From CAVVYJ01 sp963752495 (lineage in GTDB: Bacteria > Pseudomonadota > Gammaproteobacteria > Burkholderiales > Methylophilaceae), in assembly GCA_963752495.1 (NCBI GenBank), contig CAVVYJ010000002.1, forward strand, positions 496,001 to 560,000: DNA of 64,000 bases. Reading direction: 5' to 3'. Below, in pieces: positions 27,307-36,119 of the stretch. The first letter of the stretch is position 1. Each line of letters begins with the position of its first letter. The translations under genes were made by a program, and so were the position numbers. The notes under the pieces were generated by a model. That model was given only the letters and a program-made list of their open reading frames with translations, was not told the origin of the DNA and made no database searches.

Positions 27307-27786
27307 ATGGCAAAAGATGAACAAGGCGCTTCAAACGAGGCTGCACAAAACGCGCAACCTGGCTTTGCGATTGAAAAACTATATGTAAAAGATGCTTCGA
27401 TTGAAGTGCCAAGCGCCCCACAAATTTTTACTGAGCGCACACCGCCGCAAGTCAGTGTTGAGCTTGGCAATAGTGCACAAAAACTCGATGAAGGCATTTA
27501 TGAAGTGTCGATTAAAGTCACGGTAACTGCAAAGATCGGTGAAAACACCGCATTTTTGGTAGAAGTGATTCAAGCAGGTATTTTCGCTATTCGTAACGTG
27601 CCTGACGACAATCTTGGAATGATTGCCGGTATCACTTGCCCTAATATCTTGTTCCCATATGCGCGCGAGGCAGTTTCTGACATGGTGACGCGCGCAGGAT
27701 TTGCGCCTGTGTTATTAAATCCGATTAATTTCGAAGCGCTTTACATGCAGCAACAGCAACAAGCGGAAGCTGGCAAACCTAACTAA
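27307..27786 (+). CDS. secB: Protein-export chaperone SecB
   Basis: Tetrameric chaperone that keeps preproteins unfolded and hands them to SecA. 159 residues, with FAIEKLYVKDASIEVP, the beta strands with VSIKVTVTAK, and GITCPNILFPYAREAVSDMV. A Gln-rich C terminus ends the protein. The start is preceded by AGGAAA. Two bases separate it from the next gene. Confidence 0.97.
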   Translation: MAKDEQGASNEAAQNAQPGFAIEKLYVKDASIEVPSAPQIFTERTPPQVSVELGNSAQKLDEGIYEVSIKVTVTAKIGENTAFLVEVIQAGIFAIRNVPDDNLGMIAGITCPNILFPYAREAVSDMVTRAGFAPVLLNPINFEALYMQQQQQAEAGKPN

Positions 27787-27788
27787 GT

Positions 27789-28247
27789 ATGCGTTTTAAG
27801 CCTCTATTGATAAACCCAAGTATAGCGTTGCTCTGCTTGGGTTTTTCTTTGAATGCACAAGCGTTGGAGTTTCGCTCAATCGCGCAACCTAAAGCTATTT
27901 TGTACGATGCGCCATCAGCGGAAGCGAGCAAGATATTTATTCTTTCTCAGGGTTATCCGGTCGAAGTGATTGTGAATTTAGGCACTTGGATCAAAGTGCG
28001 TGACCAGCTTGGCGGTTTGAGCTGGGTAGAAAGTAAAAGCCTTGTCAATAAACGCACAGTGCTCGTAACTGTTAAAACGGACATTAAATCGAGCGAAGAT
28101 GCCTCATCAGCGCTAGTGGCGACTGTGGAAAAAGATGTGGTGCTTGAAATGCTATCGCCCACAATCAAAAATGGCTGGGTAAAAGTTAAGCATCGTGACG
28201 GCATTACCGGTTTTGTTCAGGCAAGCACTGTTTGGGGCGCCAATTGA
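27789..28247 (+). CDS. Exported SH3-domain protein
   Basis: 152 residues. A signal peptide (ending LNAQA) is followed by two bacterial SH3-like repeats: one from FRSIAQPKAILYDAPS to WVESKSLV, one from VTVKTDIKSS to GFVQASTVWG. Such domains usually bind the cell wall or other periplasmic partners. It is inserted between secB and gpsA, genes that are often adjacent. Its TGA overlaps the TTG start of gpsA. Confidence 0.85.
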   Translation: MRFKPLLINPSIALLCLGFSLNAQALEFRSIAQPKAILYDAPSAEASKIFILSQGYPVEVIVNLGTWIKVRDQLGGLSWVESKSLVNKRTVLVTVKTDIKSSEDASSALVATVEKDVVLEMLSPTIKNGWVKVKHRDGITGFVQASTVWGAN

Positions 28248-29236
28248 CAAAAATCGCAGTGTTGGGAGCGGGAGCTTGGGGAACTGCGCTTGCCATGCAC
28301 ATCAGCCATCGGCACCAAGTCACGCTATGGGCGCGCAACAGCGGCCATGTTTCAGGCATGCGCAAGGCACGCGCAAACCCACTTTATTTAGGTGATTTTC
28401 CGTTTGGCGATAATTTGCAGGTGGAAGATAGCCTTGCCAATGCGATTGAGGGTGCGGATTTAATTTTATCTGTTGTGCCAACAGCCGGCTTTCGCAATAT
28501 TTTAAAAGACCTCAAAAAGCTCAACTTTACTCAACCGATTATTTGGGCACATAAAGGTTTGGAGCCTCAAACGGCATTGTTACCGCACGAAGTTGCATTT
28601 GAGGAGCTTGGTGCAAATCATAAGTTTGGCGCGCTTTCGGGCCCGAGTTTTGCAGCTGAGTTGGTGCGCGGTCTGCCAACTGCAGTAACGCTGGCTGCCA
28701 ACGATGCAGATTTTGCATTAGAGGCTGCGAATTTAATTCATGGTGGTAATTTGCGTGTATATAACAGCACTGATGTCGTGGGTGTTTCGGTTGGCGGTGC
28801 GCTTAAAAATGTAATGGCGATTGCCGCGGGCATCTCTGATGGTATGGGTTTTGGCAACAATGCACGCGCCGCCATGATTACGCGCGGCTTGGCAGAAATT
28901 ACACGTTTTGGCGTGGCGCTAGGTGCAAAAACGGAGACGTTTATGGGCTTGGCCGGTGCTGGAGATTTGATTTTGACGTGTACTGGGCAATATTCGCGCA
29001 ATCGCGAGGTCGGCTTGCAACTGGCTTCTGGCAAGGCGCTAGAAGATATTCTGCAGGGCTTAGGCCATGTGGCAGAAGGTGTGAATACCGCGCGAGAAGT
29101 GATGCGCCGCGCTGAGAAAATGAAGATTGATATGCCAATCACTTATGAAGTGAATCAAGCTTTAACGCATGGTAAGTCTGCGCGTGATGCGGTAATGGAT
29201 TTGCTGGGTCGCGAACAAAAACCTGAAGGTGTTTGA
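28244..29236 (+). CDS. gpsA: Glycerol-3-phosphate dehydrogenase [NAD(P)+]
   Basis: Makes sn-glycerol 3-phosphate for phospholipids from DHAP. 330 residues. N-terminal VLGAGAWGTALA Rossmann loop, the conserved KNVMAIAAGISDGMGFGNN stretch with the catalytic Lys, and GLAGAGDLILTCTG. I place the start at the TTG at 28244, overlapping the preceding stop by TTGA. A TTG 12 bp upstream is possible but would add residues not usual in the family. Confidence 0.95.
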   Translation: MTKIAVLGAGAWGTALAMHISHRHQVTLWARNSGHVSGMRKARANPLYLGDFPFGDNLQVEDSLANAIEGADLILSVVPTAGFRNILKDLKKLNFTQPIIWAHKGLEPQTALLPHEVAFEELGANHKFGALSGPSFAAELVRGLPTAVTLAANDADFALEAANLIHGGNLRVYNSTDVVGVSVGGALKNVMAIAAGISDGMGFGNNARAAMITRGLAEITRFGVALGAKTETFMGLAGAGDLILTCTGQYSRNREVGLQLASGKALEDILQGLGHVAEGVNTAREVMRRAEKMKIDMPITYEVNQALTHGKSARDAVMDLLGREQKPEGV

Positions 29237-29245
29237 TTAAAGCGC

Positions 29246-29674
29246 TTAGTTAAATGTTCTATATTTGGGTAATAAAAACTCTTGAATTGAAACTCTTCTT
29301 CTATCCCTAAATACACGCTTGTTTGCGTAGATTGAAGTTCTTTTTGCATCTTGCTTTTCTCTGCGATCCATCCCCATGCGCCTATCTTCTTGGGGCAAAA
29401 AACTGCACTCACATGCTAATGCGTCGCAGTCTTGCAAAGGCAGCGCAGGTACGTTATTCGCTAATATAGGCTTGGCTTGATATGCACGTGCTTGTTTACA
29501 GGAATGTGCGCAAGGGTTAATCACCACACATTTAAATGGTGATTGGAAAAGCGGCGCATCGGCGCTTTCATCAAGGGCTTTTTTAAGTCTAGCTGCCGAC
29601 CTTGCAGAAGCATACCAAACACAGCATGCAACTAAAATAAGCGCAATAATCACTATGTTTAATGGCAGAAACAT
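29246..29674 (-). CDS. Membrane-anchored Cys-rich hypothetical protein
   Basis: 142 residues. One N-terminal membrane helix (about 4-24), then an INPCAHSCKQARA segment and LPLQDCDALACECSF, with at least six cysteines in the soluble part, then EDRRMGMDRREKQDAKR, strongly basic. I recall similar proteins with this Cys and EDRR(x)GxDRR pattern in other Betaproteobacteria, but no function is known to me. A metal or disulfide role for the cysteines is possible. It ends 9 bp from gpsA, convergent. Confidence 0.7.
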   Translation of the reverse strand: MFLPLNIVIIALILVACCVWYASARSAARLKKALDESADAPLFQSPFKCVVINPCAHSCKQARAYQAKPILANNVPALPLQDCDALACECSFLPQEDRRMGMDRREKQDAKRTSIYANKRVFRDRRRVSIQEFLLPKYRTFN

Positions 29675-29743
29675 TCAAATCATCTTCACAAAATTGCAAG
29701 AACTGATTACGGTACCTAATTTAATAGAATAAGTCTATAGTCC

Positions 29744-30208
29744 TTATAGCCCGTTTTTGTAGCCTATTTGCCGCCAAGCCTCATACAGCAAGACTGCAGC
29801 GCTGTTCGATAAATTTAAACTTCTGCTTTCAGGTAGCATCGGTAAGCGTAACCGCTGTTCTGGCAAAAATTCATTGCGGATTTCCTCTGGCAAACCGCGT
29901 GTCTCGGGACCAAATACAAACACATCTTCGTCCGCAAAAGTAATATCGCTATAGCGCGCGCTACCCTTGGTGGTAAGGGCGAACATGCGTTTGTCAGCCA
30001 ATGCGGCTTTGCAATCTGCCCAATTTTCATGCACTTTTAATGTTGCGTATTCGTGGTAATCCAAGCCGGCACGTTTTAGCTGCTTGTCTTCAAGCTTAAA
30101 ACCCAGTGGTTCAACTAAATGCAACTGCGCACCAGTATTGGCGCAGAGGCGAATGATGTTGCCTGTATTTGGCGGAATTTCAGGTTCAAATAATACGATG
30201 TGAAACAT
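29744..30208 (-). CDS. trmL: tRNA (cytidine/uridine-34-2'-O)-methyltransferase
   Basis: SPOUT methyltransferase that modifies the wobble base of two leucine tRNAs. 154 residues. N-terminal MFHIVLFEPEIPPNTGNIIR, GSARYSD, then FGPETRGLP and SLNLSNSAAVLLYEAWRQ, the knotted SAM site. I start at the family MFHIV methionine (30208); a longer frame upstream has no family support. Confidence 0.95.
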   Translation of the reverse strand: MFHIVLFEPEIPPNTGNIIRLCANTGAQLHLVEPLGFKLEDKQLKRAGLDYHEYATLKVHENWADCKAALADKRMFALTTKGSARYSDITFADEDVFVFGPETRGLPEEIRNEFLPEQRLRLPMLPESRSLNLSNSAAVLLYEAWRQIGYKNGL

Positions 30209-30210
30209 AA

Positions 30211-30951
30211 TTAGGTAGGTGGCAAAGTTCTGGCGATAACCCAGCATTCTACATGCCTTGCGCCTGCTTTTTTCAAGGTTTTTGCAAGCTCGTTTAAGCT
30301 CGCGCCCGTGGTCATTACATCATCGACAATGGCGATGCGCTTGCCCGCTAAATTACTATTTACGCTAAATGCGCCTTTGATGTTTTTAACACGTGCTTTT
30401 AGCGGTAAACTGGCCTGTGGCGGCGTGAGTTTTTGCCTGACGGTACTTTTGTAATCGAGTTTTTCTTTGTTGTTTCTGGTCAATATTTTCGCAATTTCAA
30501 GCGCTTGGTTAAAGCCACGTTCTTTTAACCGTGTAGGGTGCATCGGCATCGGGATGATTAAATCTACAGAATCTATAGCCACTTTTTCACTTAACATCTG
30601 CCCAAAAAAAACGCAAAGTGAAAGCATGTTGCCATATTTGTAGCGTTGCATCATGGCGTCAATCGGAAAGTCGTACAAAAATACCGAGATGGTTGCATCG
30701 AAATCTGGCGGTGAGCTGATGCAGTTGCCGCAAAGTTGCCCACCAGAGCTTAGCCCGCATTGCGGACAAGCGTTTTTTTGATGCCATGGCAAGTCATTTA
30801 AACATGCCCTGCAAGCCGCATGGGTATTGGAGTGCAGGCTATCTATGTTAGCATCACAAAGTAAGCATTTTTGTTTAAATAATATATTGATTAAACCGCT
30901 TAAATTTAACAGTTGATTATTTTTTAACCAGTTGTTTATAATTAATTTCAT
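30211..30951 (-). CDS. comF: ComF-family phosphoribosyltransferase-like protein
   Basis: 246 residues. An N-terminal zinc finger with CLLC, CRAC, CPQC and CGNC pairs, then a PRT fold with the PRPP loop in IAIVDDVMTTGAS. ComF/GntX proteins are linked to DNA uptake or carbon use; here they would fit the type IV pilus genes at 54025-56986. It lies 2 bp from trmL and is divergent from bioB. Confidence 0.9.
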   Translation of the reverse strand: MKLIINNWLKNNQLLNLSGLINILFKQKCLLCDANIDSLHSNTHAACRACLNDLPWHQKNACPQCGLSSGGQLCGNCISSPPDFDATISVFLYDFPIDAMMQRYKYGNMLSLCVFFGQMLSEKVAIDSVDLIIPMPMHPTRLKERGFNQALEIAKILTRNNKEKLDYKSTVRQKLTPPQASLPLKARVKNIKGAFSVNSNLAGKRIAIVDDVMTTGASLNELAKTLKKAGARHVECWVIARTLPPT

Positions 30952-30957
30952 AGATTC

Positions 30958-30986
30958 TTTACATCACATAATTTATTGATTATTAT
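30958..30986 (+). promoter_or_regulatory. Sigma-70 promoter of the bio operon
   Basis: TTTACA (30958-30963), 17 bp, TATTAT (30981-30986), 28 bp before the bioB ATG at 31015. No clear BirA or BioR operator is seen by eye, so biotin control is not shown by the sequence. Confidence 0.6.
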
Positions 30987-31014
30987 CACTAAAACAACCT
31001 TTAAAAGGCACGCT

Positions 31015-32037
31015 ATGCTCGAAAATGCACAAGAATCAACGCAACAAAGCATTATAAACACTGACGGACTAAAAAGTAGACAATCCACTTGTGAAGCTAA
31101 TACAGTAAATCGTTGGAGTGTGGGAGAAATTGAGGCGCTATTTGAAATGCCTTTTGCTGATTTAATCCATCGCGCACAAACTGTTCATCGAGAAAATTTT
31201 GACCCGAATGCGGTGCAGGTGAGCACGCTTTTGTCTATAAAAACAGGCGGTTGTAGTGAAGACTGCGGCTATTGCCCACAAGCAGCACGTTATCACACCG
31301 ATGTTGAAAATGAGCCATTGATGCAGTTGGATGAGGTTCTGGCCGCGGCGCGAGAGGCCAAAGACAATGGCGCTAGCCGTTTTTGCATGGGAGCGGCCTG
31401 GCGCAGCCCTAAGCAGAAAGATTTGGAACCGGTACTGAAAATGATCGCGGAAGTGAAAGCGATGGGCTTGGAGACCTGTGCCACGCTTGGCATGTTAAAA
31501 GATGGCCAGGCCGCACAGTTGAAGGATGCCGGCTTGGATTATTACAACCACAACCTTGATACTGCGCCAGAATTTTATGGTGACGTGATTACCACGCGCA
31601 CCTATCAGGATAGACTGGATACGCTAGAGAGCGTACGCGAGGCAGATATCAATGTGTGTTGCGGCGGCATTATTGGTATGGGCGAAAGCCGTACACAACG
31701 CGCAGGCTTGTTAGCACAGCTTGCGAACATGAGCAGGCCGCCAGAAAGCGTGCCGATTAATTTGCTCACACAAGTGGAAGGTACGCCATTGCATGGCACA
31801 GAAGAACTTGATCCGATGGAGTTCGTGCGTACCATTGCTGCAGCGCGCATCACCATGCCACAAAGCTTTGTGCGTCTTTCTGCGGGACGTCAAAGTATGC
31901 ATGAAGGTATACAGGCCTTATGTTTTATTGCAGGCGCAAATAGTATTTTTTATGGTGAGAAATTGCTGACTACTGGCAACCCAGAAGCGGAAACAGATAA
32001 AAAATTATTCACCAAGCTTGGCATTCACCCGATTTAG
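31015..32037 (+). CDS. bioB: Biotin synthase
   Basis: Radical SAM enzyme that inserts sulfur into dethiobiotin. 340 residues. SIKTGGCSEDCGYCPQ holds the CxxxCxxC cluster ligands, and YYNHNLDT and CCGGIIGMGE match the family. The N terminus is about 35 residues longer than usual, with a polar Gln/Ser/Thr-rich stretch. The ATG at 31015 has an AAAAGG site. It begins the bioB-bioF-bioH-bioC-bioD operon. No bioA is present in the window. Confidence 0.97.
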   Translation: MLENAQESTQQSIINTDGLKSRQSTCEANTVNRWSVGEIEALFEMPFADLIHRAQTVHRENFDPNAVQVSTLLSIKTGGCSEDCGYCPQAARYHTDVENEPLMQLDEVLAAAREAKDNGASRFCMGAAWRSPKQKDLEPVLKMIAEVKAMGLETCATLGMLKDGQAAQLKDAGLDYYNHNLDTAPEFYGDVITTRTYQDRLDTLESVREADINVCCGGIIGMGESRTQRAGLLAQLANMSRPPESVPINLLTQVEGTPLHGTEELDPMEFVRTIAAARITMPQSFVRLSAGRQSMHEGIQALCFIAGANSIFYGEKLLTTGNPEAETDKKLFTKLGIHPI

Positions 32038-32038
32038 C

Positions 32039-33199
32039 ATGCTGGCTGCATTACAACAAGAGCTAGACAAGCGTAAGGCTGAGGGTTTGTTGCGTCAGCG
32101 AAGGCTTTTGGATTCACCGCAAGCAGAACATATTGTTGCGAACGATAAAAAATATTTATCTTTTTGTAGCAATGATTATCTGGGTCTGGCCAATCATCCC
32201 AAATTAATTGCTGCGATGCAGCACGCAGCGGGCGAATCGGGTGTGGGTAGTGGCGCGTCCAATCTCATTACTGGTCATCATCGTTACCATGATTCTCTGG
32301 AAAAACAATTGGCAGAATTTGTTGGAATGCCAGCAGCGCTATTGTTTTCTACTGGTTATATGGCCAATATTGGAGTGCTTGGCGCATTGGTAGGGCGGGG
32401 CGATGCGATTTTTGCAGACAAACTAAATCATGCCTGCTTGAATGATGGTGGTTATTACTCATTGGCAGAGTTTAATCGCTTCCCACACAACGATGTACAA
32501 GCGTTGGAAAAGTTGCTCAAGGCAAGTAAAGCAAAAAATAAGGTGATTGCCGTTGATGCGGTATTTAGTATGGATGGCGATATCGCCCCTTTGCGGGAAT
32601 ATTTGGCGTTATGTGAACAATATGATGCGTATTTGTATGTAGATGATGCGCATGGTTTTGGCGTGTTAGGCGAGCACGGACAAGGGTCGCTCAACCATTT
32701 GCAGTTAAAGTCGCCACGCCTCATCATGATGGCAACCTTAGGCAAAGCCGCAGGCGTGGCGGGAGCTTTTGTGGCGGGTGAAGAGGTGGTGATTGATTAT
32801 TTAATCCAGACCGCTAAAAGCTATGTGTACAGTACACCGGCACCACCCGCATTATCTGCAACATTAGCAGAATCGGTTAAGCTCATTGAAAATGGCGATG
32901 ATTTACGTGCAAATTTGCGATATTTAATTGCGACCTTAAAGGAAAATTTACGGCTAAAAAGATGGCAGCTCATGCCGTCAGATACAGCAGTGCAGCCACT
33001 TGTTATCGGCAGCAATCAAGATGCTTTGCGGCTAAGTGAACACTTACAATCGCAAGGTATTTTAGTGCCGGCGATACGCCCGCCAACCGTGCCGATTAAC
33101 ACTGCTCGGCTTAGAATATCGCTTTCGGCAGCCCATTTAGTTACGGATGTTCTAAAATTAGCAGAAGCCATCAACCAAGCAGAGAAAGAGCTTATATGA
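32039..33199 (+). CDS. bioF: 8-amino-7-oxononanoate synthase
   Basis: PLP enzyme that joins pimeloyl-ACP and alanine. 386 residues. Motifs: FCSNDYLGLANHP, GVGSGASNLITGHH, DDAHGFGVLG and the PLP Lys in ATLGKAAGVAGAF. The start at 32039 follows the bioB stop by one base. Its last codons overlap bioH (ATGA), so translation is coupled. Confidence 0.96.
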   Translation: MLAALQQELDKRKAEGLLRQRRLLDSPQAEHIVANDKKYLSFCSNDYLGLANHPKLIAAMQHAAGESGVGSGASNLITGHHRYHDSLEKQLAEFVGMPAALLFSTGYMANIGVLGALVGRGDAIFADKLNHACLNDGGYYSLAEFNRFPHNDVQALEKLLKASKAKNKVIAVDAVFSMDGDIAPLREYLALCEQYDAYLYVDDAHGFGVLGEHGQGSLNHLQLKSPRLIMMATLGKAAGVAGAFVAGEEVVIDYLIQTAKSYVYSTPAPPALSATLAESVKLIENGDDLRANLRYLIATLKENLRLKRWQLMPSDTAVQPLVIGSNQDALRLSEHLQSQGILVPAIRPPTVPINTARLRISLSAAHLVTDVLKLAEAINQAEKELI

Positions 33200-33966
33200 C
33201 GTGTCATGTAGAGATTATTGGTCAAGGCAGACCTTTGGTAATGATTCACGGCTGGGGCATGCATAGTGGCGTTTGGCAGCCGCTAGTTAAACGGCTTTCT
33301 AAAGACTATATGCTTTACCTTGTGGATTTGCCTGGTATGGGACATAGCCGTCCTGTTGAGCCGTATCATTTGTACAATCTAGCGGATGAAGTAGCCGAAG
33401 TAATTCCGGGGGTCTGCGACGTTTTAGGGTGGTCGCTTGGCGGATTGATAGCGCAAAACATCGCAGCAAATCAGCCGGATCGTATCCGGCGCTTGGTGCT
33501 TGTTAGTTCTACGCCCTGCTTTGTAAGTAAGTCTGATTGGACGTTGGGCATAGATCCGACGAATTTTAGCAGTTTTGCTGATAGCGTAAACCAAGATTAT
33601 AAAAATGCCATGATGCAATTTCTAACTTTGCAATGCATGAAAGCCAAAGATGCGCGCGGCACAATTAGGGATTTACGTAAAGCGTTTGAACTCAAACCAA
33701 CCCCAACGCAAACCACACTGCAAAGAGCGTTACATATATTATTGGAATCGGACTTGCGTGCGGAAGTGCATAATATTCGCCGCCCCACACTGCTTATTCA
33801 TGGCGATAGAGATACATTGGCCCCCGTTCAGGCGGCACACTGGATGATGCAAGAGCTACCGTTGGGTTTTTTACGTGTGATATCGGGTGCTGCACACGCG
33901 CCATTCTTGTCTCATAGCGATGCCTTTATTGAAACACTTAATCAATTTTTAGAGCCTTCCTCCTAG
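33196..33966 (+). CDS. bioH: Pimeloyl-ACP methyl ester carboxylesterase
   Basis: Alpha/beta hydrolase that removes the methyl group from pimeloyl-ACP methyl ester. 256 residues. Oxyanion region IHGWGMHSGVW, nucleophile elbow GWSLGGL (Ser), a catalytic Asp in IHGDRDTLAP and His in GAAHAPFLSH. The placement between bioF and bioC supports the role. Confidence 0.94.
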   Translation: MTCHVEIIGQGRPLVMIHGWGMHSGVWQPLVKRLSKDYMLYLVDLPGMGHSRPVEPYHLYNLADEVAEVIPGVCDVLGWSLGGLIAQNIAANQPDRIRRLVLVSSTPCFVSKSDWTLGIDPTNFSSFADSVNQDYKNAMMQFLTLQCMKAKDARGTIRDLRKAFELKPTPTQTTLQRALHILLESDLRAEVHNIRRPTLLIHGDRDTLAPVQAAHWMMQELPLGFLRVISGAAHAPFLSHSDAFIETLNQFLEPSS

Positions 33967-33967
33967 T

Positions 33968-34828
33968 ATGGATGCTTATCTTATAGATAAGGCGCGGGTG
34001 CGCGCCTCGTTCAGCCGTGCGGCCAATAGTTATGATGCTGCGGCCATTTTACAAAAGATGGTGCGCGATGAAATGTTTAGCCGCTTAGATTTAATCAATA
34101 TTGCGCCTGAACGCATACTGGATGCGGGTTGTGGCACGGGGCATGGCAGTTTTTCCCTGCAAAAACGCTTTAAGAACGCACAAGTACTTTCACTGGATTT
34201 AGCGCTTGGTATGCTGCAAAAAACTGAGGTGCAACGACCAACACTACAAAAAATATTCGGCAAAAATGCATTGCTTTGCGCAGATATTGAAAGCCTGCCA
34301 ATCGCTGATGCGAGCATAGACTTGCTATGGTCGAATCTAGCATTGCAATGGTGTAACGATTTGGATGCTGCGTTTAACGAGGGGTTGCGCGTGTTAAAGC
34401 CGAACGGCTTGTTTATTTTTAGCACGAATGGACCAGATACACTCAAAGAGCTGCGTGCGGCAACCAGCAACGGCAATACGCACGTCAGTCGTTTTATTGA
34501 TATGCACGATATTGGCGACGCCCTGACGCGTGCGGGTTTTAACGCGCCGGTTCTTGATGTGGAGCGCTACACACTGACCTACGATGATGCCAAAAGCGCG
34601 ATGAAAGATTTGAAAGCAATCGGTGCGCACAACGCGACTAGTGGCAGAAATAAAGGCTTAACGGGTAAAAGTTTTTTAAGTCATTTGAGTATGCAATACG
34701 AGCAATTCAGAACAGATGGAAAGCTTCCGGCAACCTATGAAGTGATTTATGGACATGCCTGGAAGCCAGTATCCATGCGATCTACAGGGCAGGATTTTGC
34801 ACCTGTTGAATTTGTGAAACGTAAATGA
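33968..34828 (+). CDS. bioC: Malonyl-ACP O-methyltransferase
   Basis: SAM methyltransferase that caps malonyl-ACP to start pimelate synthesis. 286 residues. N-terminal RVRASFSRAANSYDAAA is typical of BioC; the SAM loop is ILDAGCGTGHGSF and the NLALQWCNDL and FSTNGPDTLKEL segments match the family. One base separates it from bioH; it overlaps bioD by 4 bp. Confidence 0.95.
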   Translation: MDAYLIDKARVRASFSRAANSYDAAAILQKMVRDEMFSRLDLINIAPERILDAGCGTGHGSFSLQKRFKNAQVLSLDLALGMLQKTEVQRPTLQKIFGKNALLCADIESLPIADASIDLLWSNLALQWCNDLDAAFNEGLRVLKPNGLFIFSTNGPDTLKELRAATSNGNTHVSRFIDMHDIGDALTRAGFNAPVLDVERYTLTYDDAKSAMKDLKAIGAHNATSGRNKGLTGKSFLSHLSMQYEQFRTDGKLPATYEVIYGHAWKPVSMRSTGQDFAPVEFVKRK

Positions 34829-35472
34829 AACAAGCTTTTTTTATTACTGGTACTGACACCGGCGTTGGCAAAACTTACGTGGCATGTCAGTTGCTCCGCC
34901 AATACGCCGCTCAAGGCCTAAAAGTGGTTGGAATGAAGCCAGTAGCCTCTGGCAGAGAGTTTGTACATGGCGCATGGGTGCAAGATGATGTGCAAAAGCT
35001 GATTGCTGCTAGTAATGTTGTCGCGCCGCTTGAGCTTATAAATCCCTACTGTTTTGATGAGGCTATTGCACCGCATATCGCTGCAGAAAAAGCTGGAGTT
35101 GAAATTAAATTAGAGGTCATTTTAAGCGCATACCAAGCACTTAGCCAATTGGCTGATGTGGTAATTGTAGAAGGGGCTGGTGGGTTTTTAGTGCCACTTA
35201 ATGACAGAGAAACACTGGCGGATTTAGTCGCCGCGTTGCATATTCCCGTGGTGTTGGTTGTCGGCATCAAGCTCGGCTGCATAAACCATGCGCTGCTCAC
35301 GGCGGAAGCTATAACCGCGCGTGGCCTGCATTTCTATGGTTGGGTGGCGAACTGCCGAGACCCGCAAATGCAGGCCGAGAACGATAATATTGCGACGCTG
35401 ATAAAACGGCTGCAAACCGCGCCAATGCTTGCGCTTGGGCTTGGGCAAGCGAAAAATCAAACAGTAGTATAG
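34825..35472 (+). CDS. bioD: Dethiobiotin synthetase
   Basis: ATP-dependent carboxylase that closes the ureido ring. 215 residues. The P-loop is in FITGTDTGVGKTYVACQL; KPVASG and VEGAGGFLVPL are family motifs. Its last 16 bp overlap the 3' end of the convergent nadD. Confidence 0.96.
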   Translation: MKQAFFITGTDTGVGKTYVACQLLRQYAAQGLKVVGMKPVASGREFVHGAWVQDDVQKLIAASNVVAPLELINPYCFDEAIAPHIAAEKAGVEIKLEVILSAYQALSQLADVVIVEGAGGFLVPLNDRETLADLVAALHIPVVLVVGIKLGCINHALLTAEAITARGLHFYGWVANCRDPQMQAENDNIATLIKRLQTAPMLALGLGQAKNQTVV

Positions 35473-36107
35473 AGCTGATGTTGCTTAATATAGTCAATCA
35501 ACTTTTCCGGCATTAAATAGCGCGGCATTTCCCCATGTTTTAACATTTGCCGAATCGCCGTTGCCGAAATATCCAGAGCGGTCACTTTTTGCATATGAAT
35601 ATATCCAGCATTTTTTGCAGCTAAGTCTGCGGTATTTTCCGTATAGTGGCTGTGCAGCAAGGATTCCAGATTTTCCGCAAGTTTGGGGTGGCCCGCTGAG
35701 AAGTTAGGCCTTTGCACTAGAATAATATGGCAATAATTCAAAATCTCTTGCCAGCGGTGCCATGTGTTGAATTTTATAAAGGCATCGCTTCCTAAAATCC
35801 AGCAGAGTGCAGCTTGATCTCCAAGCTCTTCGCGCAATGAAATAAGCGTGTCGATGGTGTAAGAAGCGCCCGTACGGTTTAATTCGCGTTCGTCACACTT
35901 AAATATCGGATTATCTGCAATGGCGATTTTTACCATTTCTGCACGAACTTGCGCACTTATTTCTGGTGTAGTTTTGTGTGGTGGGTTTGCGGAAGGAATA
36001 AAGCGGACCTCTTCCAGATGCAATGCTTCCGCCAGATCTTGCGCCATGCGTAAATGACCAAAATGAATGGGATTAAAAGTTCCGCCTAGTAGCCCTGAGA
36101 GGCGCAT
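35457..36107 (-). CDS. nadD: Nicotinate-nucleotide adenylyltransferase
   Basis: Makes nicotinate adenine dinucleotide for NAD. 216 residues. N-terminal LLGGTFNPIHFGHLR gives the nucleotidyltransferase HxGH site, FIPSANPPHK and WILGSDAFIKFNTWHRW follow, and the ISATAIRQ motif is near the C terminus. It ends the leuS-lptE-holA-proA-nadD series. The usual follower rsfS is absent here, replaced by the convergent bioD. Confidence 0.95.
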   Translation of the reverse strand: MRLSGLLGGTFNPIHFGHLRMAQDLAEALHLEEVRFIPSANPPHKTTPEISAQVRAEMVKIAIADNPIFKCDERELNRTGASYTIDTLISLREELGDQAALCWILGSDAFIKFNTWHRWQEILNYCHIILVQRPNFSAGHPKLAENLESLLHSHYTENTADLAAKNAGYIHMQKVTALDISATAIRQMLKHGEMPRYLMPEKLIDYIKQHQLYTTV

Positions 36108-36119
36108 GGATATTATGTG

